64,000 nucleotides of DNA, from positions 10,808,802 through 10,872,801 of the forward strand of contig CP099839.1 of assembly GCA_030062745.1 (NCBI GenBank). Reading direction: 5' to 3'. The DNA comes from Capitulum mitella. Its lineage: Eukaryota > Arthropoda > Thecostraca > Pollicipedomorpha > Pollicipedidae. The first letter of the stretch is position 1. Each line of letters starts with the position of its first letter. This document shows positions 37,201 to 45,300 of the stretch, piece after piece. Made by a program: the position numbers and the translations under genes. The notes beneath the pieces are model-generated. The model was not told where the DNA came from. It made no database searches and worked only from the letters and a program-made list of their open reading frames with translations.

Positions 37201-40200
37201 CGCGCGCAGCGGCGCGCCCAGCACGTCGTCGGCGTTCTCCGTGACCAGCGCGCGCCGCTGCAGCCGGCCGAACAGTGGCGACAGGTCCCAGAGCCGCACG
37301 GTCGAGTCGCGGGACGAGCTGACCAGCAGGAACGGCCGCACCGGGTGGATGCTCAGGCCGTACACGTCGGCGGCGTGCTCCTTGATGACGTGCAGGCAGC
37401 CGCCGGCGCGCGCGTCCCACACGCGGATCGTGTAGTCCCACGAGCCGGAGACGAGCACGTGCGCCAGCTCCGGAACACCAGGCCAGGCCGCGCACGTGGC
37501 TGTGGTGGCCGCTGAGCACGCGCAGGCACTCGCCGCTCTCGGCGTCCCAGACGCGCACGCTGCTGTCGTCGGAGCCGGACGCCAGCACGTGGCCCACCAC
37601 AGGGTTCCAGCGCACCTGGAAGGCGCGGCCCGTGTGGCCCTTGAGCACGTGCAGCGGCGTCGTCTGGTTGCGCGTGACGTCGAAGACGCGCACGGCGCCG
37701 TCCTGGCAGCCGGTGGCCAGGGTGGCGGCGTCGCGCCACTCGCAGCCGTACACGCCGCCTGGGTGCGGGTAGGAGTGCAGCAGCGTGCCGTCCACCTGAC
37801 GCACCACGCAGGCGCCGTCGCCGCCGGCCGACGCCAGCCGGCGCGAGTCGTGCCCGTTCCAGCTGACGTTGTAGACGCAGTGCGAGCCGTGCTCGCGGAA
37901 CTGGCGCACCACGCGGTGCTTGTCCAGGCTCCAGAGGAGCACGCCCTCGCTGGAGGTGGCCGCCGCCAGGCAGCGCAGCTCGGCCGGCGCCCAGGAGACG
38001 GCATAGATGATGGTGCTGGCGCGGTGCTCGTCCAGCGGCTCCATGCGGCGCGCGTTCCACACCTTGACGGTGCCGTCGTACGAGCCGGTGGCCATCTGGT
38101 CCTGCTGGCCGGGCTGAAACTTGACGTCGAAGATGGTCTCGGTGTGGCCGGACTCCTGTAGGAACTCCCAGCGGCGCGTCACCAGGTTGAAGACGCCCAC
38201 GCCGCCGTCCTCGAAGGCGGCGAGCAGGCGGGCCGGCGGCGCGGCGCGGCCGCCGCTCGGGGCCGCGCCCTCGCCGCACATGAGCCGCGCGCCGTGGAAG
38301 CCGGCCGCCTTGACGGCGATCTTCTCGAGCGGCGCCGCGCCGCCCGCGCCGAACACGGAGAGCACGCCGGCGCCGCTGTCTGCCGCCGCGAACATGCCCG
38401 GCGCGTTGGTGAACCAGGCCAGGTGGCAGTCGCCGGCGGCGGCCGGCCGCTCGAACGCCTGGATGGCGCTGAAGTTGGCCGTGTCTATGAGCAGGAGGCC
38501 GGCGCCGCGCTGGCTCACCAGGAGATAGTCGTCCGAGAGCGGGTCCCAGGCAAGCGCCGTCACCGGCTCGTCGCGCTCGTCGTGCGGCTCCGGCAGCTGT
38601 ACGTGGCGTTGCACGCGCCCGCTGGTGGGCACCACGCTCACCGTGCCGTTCTTGTGGCCGACGGCCAGCTTGCTGCGGCGCGGGTGCCAGGCCATCTGCT
38701 GCACCTCCGAGCTGAACGGAGAGACGCTGTCGGGCCGGAGCGGCGCCGGCGCCGCGTCCAGGCACCGCCAGGCTAGCAGCGGGCCGCGCGCGCCGCTCAC
38801 CGCCAGCAGGTCGGGCTCGTGCGGGCTCCAGGCGGCCAGCCGCGGCGTGGAGTCGAGCGAGGCGCGCGCCGCCACCCGCTGCTCGGCCACGTTCCAGGCG
38901 CAGAGCAGCCGGTCGGCGCCCGAGGTGGCCAGCAGGCCGCCTGGCAGCCAGTCGAGGCACGTGATGAGCTTGCTGTGCGCCGTCAGGATGCAGTCGAGCC
39001 GCCATTGGCCGCGGCCGGCCTCCTCCCGGTACACGTACACCGACTGGGTGGCCGCGTACGCGAAGTAGGGCGGCGCCGCGACGCACACGTTGGCGTTCCA
39101 GGGCTGGCTGCCGGCGGCCAGCAGCCGCAGCTGACGGACCGGCTCCATGGCGCCTGGCCCCGGTCTGGCCGCGGCGCCGGCCGCCCGGTCGCACATCGAT
39201 TCGGCAGGTCGATGTGGGCCGTGTGCCGGCCGACAGGACCGGGCGCACGCCACGCCCCTCCGCCTGGTCAATACGGGCACCTGCCCTGTATTGCCGCCCC
39301 CCTGCTGCCGGCCGCTGCGCCCTCGGCGGCGCGGGACAGGTTAATTAAGTCCGGCTCGGCGGGGCGCGACTCGAATAGGACGCTGCGCTGGCGGCACAGT
39401 GCTGAGACAGCCATTCATCGCCATGCCTGGCAAGATCACCTTCATGTTTTGTCGCGCCGTGGCCATGCTGACGCCGTCGGTTTGCCGAACTGCGTCGTCC
39501 GCTCCCCGGGATCGCTGCGACAGGCAGTGCCGGCCTCCTTCACAGCGGGCCGTCCCGGACGGCGCGGCGAACTCCGTGCACTGTCGCACTGGCGCCGTTT
39601 GGAGATGCTGCGACCCAGCCAGCAGGTCGGCCGAGTCAGTTCCTGCACGGGCTCGCTACGCAACGGCCTGGCCGTCCGTGTTTTGGTCGTGACGACCGGC
39701 GCCGGCGTCAGCTGTGTACGGCCGCTCCATCCGTGTTTGACGTGGCCCGGGCCCGCTGACGCAGCGTCGGCCCCGTCTGCGGCCGCTCCGTCTGCGCTCG
39801 AAGTGGCCCCGACCGGCTGACGCGGCGCCGGTCCTGTCGGCGTCAGCGGCATCGCGTGCCGGCCGCCGTGCCGCGGTGTTTGGTCCGGATGTGAGCGCCG
39901 CCGAACGTCGCCACCGTGTCACGCCGCGGACCCCGGTGATATCGACCGGCGGCGGCCCACGTGGAGGGCCTGCCGAGCGGCCGCGGACGCTGCTTCCGCC
40001 CCCACCCTCCCCGGCTGGGGCAGCATTCGGGCTTTAGGACGCGTTGACGTCTTGGTAATGTCGCCACCCCTCCCTCACCCTCACTCCCACCACCTCTGCT
40101 CCGCCACTGTACTGGTGCAGCTGGAAATTTTCCACATTGCAGCAGCACGATTGCAGCTTAATCGCAGCAGGTGTTCAACCACGCCATTGACTGTGGCTGT

Positions 40201-40983
40201 CGGTGATGTGCACTTCTTTGAGAGAGGCGCATTGTCAGGGCAGCCATTGAAACATTAGCGTAGGAAATTGGTCTCTTTTGGCTTTTATTAACGTTTACGT
40301 GACTTAACCATCAACCTCACGGCGCCATTCTTATTCCAGCCCATCCATCACGGTTTGACCCTCTGTAGACGTAAGAATTGACCGGCATCACGTACAATAA
40401 TTGCCAGCTTCCGTTATATATGTATAAAACTAACTAATGAAATAAAACAACTTAAAAATAAAGCAACCCAACAACGCTAGGTCTTTGACGTTGCGTGTCA
40501 AGAATTGACCAAGATACTCCGGCTGCCCGTCTCCCCAGCTTCCCCCCCCCCTCCCCTCCCCGTTGATCGCCGCGTCAGTGGGCCTGCGCCCGCCTGAGAC
40601 CAGCGCCCGGCCGTGCCGCAGAGAACCTGGAACGGGCCGCCGAGCCGCTGCCGATCGGCCATCGCGAGATCGGCCGCTACTTCCTGCGCTACGACGGTCG
40701 CCGGTACGTGCCGCTGCCGGCGCTGGCCGAGCGCTACCCGAGCCCGGCCGAGTCGGCCGAGCGGGCCGACCAGGCCGCGGAGACCGAGGATGGCGCCGAG
40801 CCGGAGGCCGGTCCGCCGGCGGCGGCCGTGGAGGAGGAGGAGGAGGACGACGAGGTGGAGGAGGACGACCAGGAGGAGGGCCGGGAGGAAGACCCTGACC
40901 CGGGCGGAGGGGCGGCCGGGCCGGACGGCGCGGCGGCCGACTGGTCGGGGGAGGCGGCCAGTGATGGGGCCGGGCCGCCCTGA
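19270..40983 (+). CDS. FBXO21: F-box only protein 21 (11 exons, 720 aa)
   Basis: Exons: 19270-19556, 21282-21551, 21818-22012, 22278-22512, 22748-22878, 23347-23482, 25856-26047, 26612-26734, 27619-27747, 34898-35000, 40622-40983. All are GT-AG and in phase, total 2163 nt. FBXO21 is the substrate-binding subunit of an SCF (SKP1-CUL1) ubiquitin ligase. The F-box is residues about 49-95 (LPNEILQCIL ... VVWREAF). Residues about 230-400 match the SirB1/transglutaminase-like core, including FPGNYLLRWHNM. Residues about 535-645 form the YccV/HspQ-like domain (RRFSVGDIVRHRKYDY ... HQPFFHVLVEDGSNRYAADENLE), split over exons 9-11. The domain order equals vertebrate FBXO21. A Glu/Asp-rich tail from about residue 654 is additional. 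Exon 4 is called at 22278 because an upstream acceptor near 22211 would run into a stop. Intron 9 contains transposons and intron 10 contains WDR17 on the other strand. Confidence 0.93.
19936..20028. repeat. Degenerate TTAGG-like interstitial repeat
   Basis: Within FBXO21 intron 1 there are at least eight imperfect TTAGG/TAGGTTAGGT/TAGGTTGAG motifs in about 90 bases. TTAGG is the ancestral arthropod telomere repeat. This could be an old interstitial telomeric insertion or a simple repeat that resembles one. Confidence 0.5.
24264..25855 (+). repeat. Minisatellite repeating the FBXO21 exon 7 splice acceptor
   Basis: The CAG of the acceptor plus the first bases of exon 7 (CTGCTGAACCGTCTGGTGG) recur at 25409, 25499, 25586, 25675 and 25764 before the real site at 25853-25855, with a period of 87-90 bases. 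Diverged older copies are visible near 24264 and 24553. Each unit carries a pyrimidine tract, CAG, about 30 exon bases and a trailing ATCACCAGCTGA-type block. Splicing to any of these decoys would give an early in-frame stop: TAG in the 25499 and 25675 units, TGA at the end of the 25586 and 25764 units. Confidence 0.85.
24616..25340. repeat. AT-rich block with many AATCGAAT/GATTC motifs
   Basis: Between the old and new parts of the exon 7 minisatellite lies an AT-rich block. Its two ends are dense in GAATCGAAT, AATCAGA and CGATTC motifs, partly as inverted pairs (around 24620-24740 and 25165-25340). This may be a decayed non-autonomous DNA transposon inserted into the array. I could not define ends or target duplications. 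Confidence 0.3.
27119..27618 (+). repeat. Minisatellite repeating the FBXO21 exon 9 splice acceptor
   Basis: About twelve diverged units of 35-47 bases precede exon 9. Each contains a GACGGGAGACCGT/GACGGGGAACTGT block, a CAG and then the start of exon 9 (gtgctgagt-tgta). The last unit supplies the real acceptor (GTGCGGCAG at 27610-27618), and exon 9 begins GTGCTGAGTGTG. The array ends exactly at this junction. It is unrelated in sequence to the array before exon 7. Confidence 0.82.
28940..30089 (+). repeat. Tandem array of eight units of about 145 bp
   Basis: Units begin near a GATCTAGAGTCAGTC block, continue with GGTCACCTGA, GCGTGACCTTCGAGGTCAAATTC, AAGGTCAAAGGACGGGGAACCCTAGAACGC and end with TATTCGTCGGAAATAACC. 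Corresponding points fall near 29009, 29159, 29309, 29460, 29599, 29755, 29899 and 30040. The ninth unit is interrupted by the mariner and resumes at 31431. Many units contain TCAAGGTCA or close variants, which resemble monomeric nuclear-receptor (FTZ-F1 type) half sites; that resemblance may be accidental. Confidence 0.8.
30090..31430 (-). mobile_element. Mariner (DD34D) element, 1341 bp
   Basis: Terminal inverted repeats of about 28 bases begin CGAGGTCC at 30090 and mirror at 31430, with one or two mismatches. TA dinucleotides at 30088-30089 and 31431-31432 are the expected target duplication. It inserted into a repeat unit of the surrounding tandem array, which reads on across both edges. 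Total length and single open frame fit a standard mariner. High end similarity suggests a fairly recent arrival. Confidence 0.93.
30165..31106 (-). pseudogene. Mariner transposase, one N-terminal nonsense codon
   Basis: The open frame covers 313 residues, from MSRATVFRWHKKF to the normal C-terminus. It has the helix-turn-helix start, CDESWIY, HQDNAPTH and YSPDLAPCDFW. The second and third aspartates are 34 residues apart (DD34D), so the catalytic triad is complete. The frame continues upstream past the ATG at 31104-31106 and still reads mariner-like (ending KTA-stop-GETF). A TAA at 31119-31121 stands where the family has Tyr, and no upstream Met is evident. Full-length relatives have about 345 residues. 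As it stands, the N-terminal DNA-binding part is cut off, so it is probably inactive or makes a truncated protein. Confidence 0.85.
33944..33997 (+). tRNA. tRNA-like A and B box remnant (possible SINE head)
   Basis: TAGCTCCATTGGAAGAGC at 33944-33961 is close to the tRNA D-arm/A box, and AGATTCAAGTC at 33987-33997 resembles a B box at suitable spacing. The flanks do not form an acceptor stem, so it is not an intact tRNA. A tRNA-derived SINE fragment or a tRNA pseudogene is the likeliest reading. Confidence 0.3.
35240..35245 (-). promoter_or_regulatory. AATAAA polyadenylation signal for WDR17
   Basis: TTTATT on the + strand reads AATAAA on the WDR17 strand, about 245 bases after its stop codon. 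It sits inside FBXO21 intron 10, 240 bases past FBXO21 exon 10. Confidence 0.5.
35491..39148 (-). CDS. WDR17: WD repeat-containing protein 17, single exon, one frameshift
   Basis: Start codon 39148-39146 (MEPVRQLRLLAAGSQPWN aligns with the start of known WDR17); stop at 35493-35491. An in-frame ATG at 39280 is rejected because the conserved part starts here. The span is 3658 nt, one more than 1219 codons. The reading frame shifts at base 37477, between GLAW and VPELAHVLVSGSWDYTIRVWD. Skipping that base gives the WD repeat its normal spacing. The product is about 1218 residues, near the vertebrate length of about 1300. The N-terminal half holds many WD repeats (for example SGADRLLCAWNVAEQ, ATGSYDGTVKVWNARR, ASGSDDSSVRVWDAESGE) forming beta-propellers. 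The C-terminal half is Ala/Leu-rich and helical, like the TPR-type part of the family. Its molecular function is not established. It lies wholly in FBXO21 intron 10, antisense, without introns, unlike its multi-exon neighbours. Confidence 0.88.
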
Positions 40984-42373
40984 GGCCGGACACCGGCCCC
41001 GGCCTGCCGCGGCAGAGGCCGGGCCGAGCTGGCTGGGTCGGCGGCGGTGGCTCAGCGCGAGCCGCGGTGCGACCCGATGTGACTTGTCCGGTGGAACCCA
41101 CCGCTGTTTGTCTGAGCTTTTCACGTGCGTGTTGCAGAGGTGCGGCTGCCGGCTCTCTGTGGCATCTGTGGCGGTTATGCCCGCGATTTGTTCGCTGCGC
41201 GTTGGGTCATGGAGGGGACGGGGGTTGCTGAAACGGAAATGTGAGTCCAGCTCCCACATTTCCTTCTGGCTGGCGCTCGCTAACGGTTCAGGTATGTAAA
41301 TCATTTAATGCGCAACGTGTGGAGAGCGGTGTTAATACACCGTCGTGTTCTTCGGATATGACTGCACTATTTGCATACATCTAATGTTCTCGATATATTG
41401 CGTGCAACTGAAATCGGTGCCTTTACTTGCTTCGGACTGTTTGTTGTTCCTCGAGTCCCCACAGGGTCGGCGTAGGGCCTGTCATTGTGGCGGCTGTTGT
41501 GATGGTTCGTTTAAGTGCGTCATGTTTTGTTTTGATGTGGATTTGCAGTGGGTGTATCATGATCCTGTCTGCTGTTCAGAAAACTTGTCTGGTGTGTTTT
41601 ATAGCTCGTTGGTTGTGTGTTCGGACATTTATTTCTTCTGAATAGGCGTAATTACTTGTTCGGCTTATTTGCGCCATTTGATTATGTAGAAAGACGGTCT
41701 GTTATAGGATACGATGTACCCGTTGTATTGGCACAGGTCATCTCAGTTACATGGACGGGCGTGGTGCTTACGACGGTTTTGGCCGGACAACGCCACGCGT
41801 CTGTGGGGTAAATGCCTTAAACCAGTTCAACGAAGATCATCACGAATTAAATACATTCTTCAGTCAAACGAGTATTGTGTTGTTCAGCACAGACGTCCCG
41901 GCCGATCACAGCATTGGTTAGGCTAATCCGATTCAAACAGGCCTTCGCGCATGTGCGAGGTGACCTCTCTTGGGTCGCCGGAACACCAAAATGAAATGGA
42001 GATTCGTGCACACCTCAGACGTTCATCAACACCCAGCGTCCGTTTGTCATCTTTCAGTCATTTATGCCCTTGCGCAACAAACACGACATAGTAACAAACG
42101 TAAACAAAACAGCCACGTTCAGCTCCGTCACATCCCAACAGCACCAGGTCTCACAACCATAGCTCATGCCCCGTTTGAACAACGCTCAGGTGGAGGGCAG
42201 GCCCGCCGGCGGCATCGCCCGCCCTCGGGGCGCGCCGCCCAGTCTCGGACCACGTTCCGACGGGAAGCGCTCTGCGTCCGCCGGCTGCGGCACGCCTCTG
42301 CCGCGCCTCGGAGGGCCTCCGCAGACGGCCGAACGGCGGCGTCCCGGCCCCGCCCGGCCGGCGGCGGCGGGCG
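40984..42373. other. Convergent intergenic gap, FBXO21 to CYP315A1
   Basis: FBXO21 (+) ends at 40983 and CYP315A1 (-) ends at 42374, so this gap holds both 3' ends. TTTATT at 41628-41633 reads AATAAA on the - strand and could end CYP315A1. An ATTAAA near 41845 could serve FBXO21 on the + strand. No further gene is seen; open frames here lack motifs. Confidence 0.55.
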
Positions 42374-45300
42374 CTACTCGTCCCGCGGCAGCAGGCGCAG
42401 TCGCAGCTCGTCGGACATGACGCCGACCATCCGCATCAGGAAGGAGGCCGGCCGCTCGTTCTCCACCGCCAGCCGGGAGCGGTGCACCAGCCGCGCCAGC
42501 AGCAGCTGCATCTGCAGCTCGGCCACGCGCTTGCCGATGCAGCCGCGCACGCCGGACGCGAACGGCATACAGGCGTGCCGGTGCTGGCGGCCGTTCTCGT
42601 CGTGCACGCTGCCCTCGGTCGGGGCGGCGGCGCCGCCGGCCGGGCAGCGGGCCGGCCGCAGCCACCGCTCCGGCCGGAAGCTGAGCGGGTCCGGGAAGTA
42701 CCGCTCGTCCCGGCTGGAGGTGTACAGCGACACGCAGAGCGGCGTCTGCCGGGCAGGAGGCCGCCGTCACAGCCGGGCACTGCACAGGTGACGCGTGGTC
42801 ATAACAGTAACCGCCTACCCCGCGGTTGGTGATTCCGTAAGCAGAGCGACGAGAATCTACCGGAATATTCCGGCCACTTAATTAATGAGAAAAATTCCAC
42901 TCACTAAGTTACAAGGAATTATTCGAATAGTTGAAATGGGATACCAAGTCCGTATCGGCACGTTTTACGGCTAGGAAACCTGAGAACAGACGAGCATCGT
43001 ATGTTGGCCTCACCCCGGCCGGTATCTCAAATCCACCGATAACGGTGTCGGCCTGTATCAGGCGGGTCAGGAACGGCGCCACCGGGTACATCCGCAGCGT
43101 CTCCTTCACGATCGCCTTGACGAAGGGTACGCGGTCGATCTGGGCGGCGCTGAGGAACGGGCTGCCCGCCGGAGCCACCTGGCGGATCTCGGCCAGGAGG
43201 CGCTGTTGTATTGCCGGCTCTCGGCCCAGCTGGTACAGCGCCCACTGCGTGCTGTGCGCCGTCTGAGGACAGGACGGCAGATGTCAGGACCAATAAGTCA
43301 GCGGCCGATCGCCATTTACGGTCATGATTTTCAGCGACGGGATGCTTTTATGGCGATGTTTCATTTTGAGTGTCATTTAGTCGTAATGCGACTCCTGTTT
43401 ATAAAACAATGTATCATGCATTCATACACCAATCATAAGCAGCGTTCACTTTTACGACAGCATATGATTAAATTGGAATTCATCACCATGAAAAGTCCCG
43501 AGTTCAGTTGGGCGTTGGGCCGCGTATCCATCAAGATATGCGCTTATGCATCTGCGCGTTTCTCCAGCAATGACGTACGTACCTCCATGTCGACATACTC
43601 TGTACCGAAGCTTTGCAAGCGTAATGGTATTGCGTACTTAAGCCGTGACTCAGGCTGGAGCACCGACGATGGCTGATATCGAGACAGAGCCGGCAGCAGC
43701 AGGAGGAGGTGCCCCGCGCGTTTACATGGCAGCGGGGCCTCACCGTGTCGCCGGCCGCCAGGAACAGGTCGGCCACGACCCGGACGATGTCCTCGCGCGT
43801 GATGTCCTCGCCGTTCTGCAGGATCTCGGCGATGATGCCCGCGGCCGGCTGGCCGGCCGCGAGCTGGCCCTCCAAGTCGACGATCTTCTCTTCCACATAA
43901 CTACGGCCTGTGCGGAAGCGGGACGGGACGGGTCAGCGCGGTACGTCAGGTCTCACGGTCACTGGCGGTGTCCGCTGCCGCTGCCACTGTCAGCCAGACG
44001 GACTCACAGACACCGCTGACGGGCTTACGGTGCAAGGTCTTGACGGCAACCGACACTCCGTAATGTGAATTTGACCGGACAGGTAAGCGGATCCACAGAC
44101 AGCTCACAGTCACCTCAGCGACCGTCTGGTCGGCCATGGGCAGTCTCCAGTACGGCCGACGGACGACAGACCCTTCTTACTCCCGGAGAGCTTCAGCACC
44201 GCCAACTGTATCAGCACGGCCACCGCACCACAGATCCCAACCCTCTTAGCCCTGCTCGTAACTGCTCCCAGGCGGGGCCGGCGGCAGGCGAGCGCACTCA
44301 CAGACGTCGAGGCCCTGCTGGACGGCCGTCTCGAAGCTCCTCCACTCCGGCGCGGCGTCGCGCGCCGCCGCCGCCGCGTCCATGGTGCTCAGCGCCACCG
44401 AGGTGGCGAAAATCTGCCGCATCAGGTCTGCGAAGCGGCGCGTGTCCGTGGCCGCAGTCGGCCGGCCGGCCACCCAGCCGAAGTTCTCGCCGAACAGCAC
44501 GGCCGCCATGACTGCCGGAGAGAGGGCCCGATCAGACGGCTGGGTACGGGGAGAAGGTCGGTCAGACGGCTGGGTAGGAAGAAAAGGTTGGTCAGACGGC
44601 TGGGTATGGGGGAGTCAATCAGACGGCTGTGCACGGGAAGAAGGTCGGTCAGAAGGCTGGGGATGGATCAGTTATGGGGGGAGGGTGGACGGTTACCGGT
44701 GGTCGATTCGAGAGGTCAGTCGAGCGGGCCTCCCACGACCTTTTTTGTCACACCGCCCATTAGCGAGTCAGTGGTCGGCCAGTTAACGGTTAGCCGATGT
44801 CTGCAAGCCCCTCGTGGTGCTTGCGGTCAGGTTGTCGCCATCTCGTCAATGAACGTCGTGCTCACAACCCGATGGAGAGTTCTCTTGTCCTCAGGTGATG
44901 TCGGCATCGACTATGATTTTTCCGTGTTGCTGGAGCAAGATAATCCCTCTAACAGGGCCCGCACGGCGTCTCTTGCGGCAAGGGCCGGACAACGACTTGT
45001 GGATCAGATAACTGGCGGCCGTAGTACTCGCCAAGTCCATCGTTGTGAAAGGGGCCGCCCAGCGTCCTTGCAGAGGCGACGACACCTCGAGAGTGACGGT
45101 ATCCGCCGCCAACACCGGCCGCTGTCCTTCGATGGCACGTGCCGACCGAGACCGGTCGCCGGGGCTTCTGACCCGGCACTGCGCCGTATTTGTCAACAGC
45201 GGCCATGCATGCGTCGTATTTTGTCAGCAGCCGCCCGGCGCCGGAAGGTAACCGGAGCCGGGACGGATCAGGAAACTGTCCCCGCAGCCGGGCTATGCTG

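Noticed and set aside
35503..39820. Long open frames on the + strand and in the third - frame over WDR17 (for example 35503-36552, 37496-38161, 38819-39820)
   Set aside because: They are antisense or off-frame shadows of GC-rich WDR17 codons; none has domain motifs.
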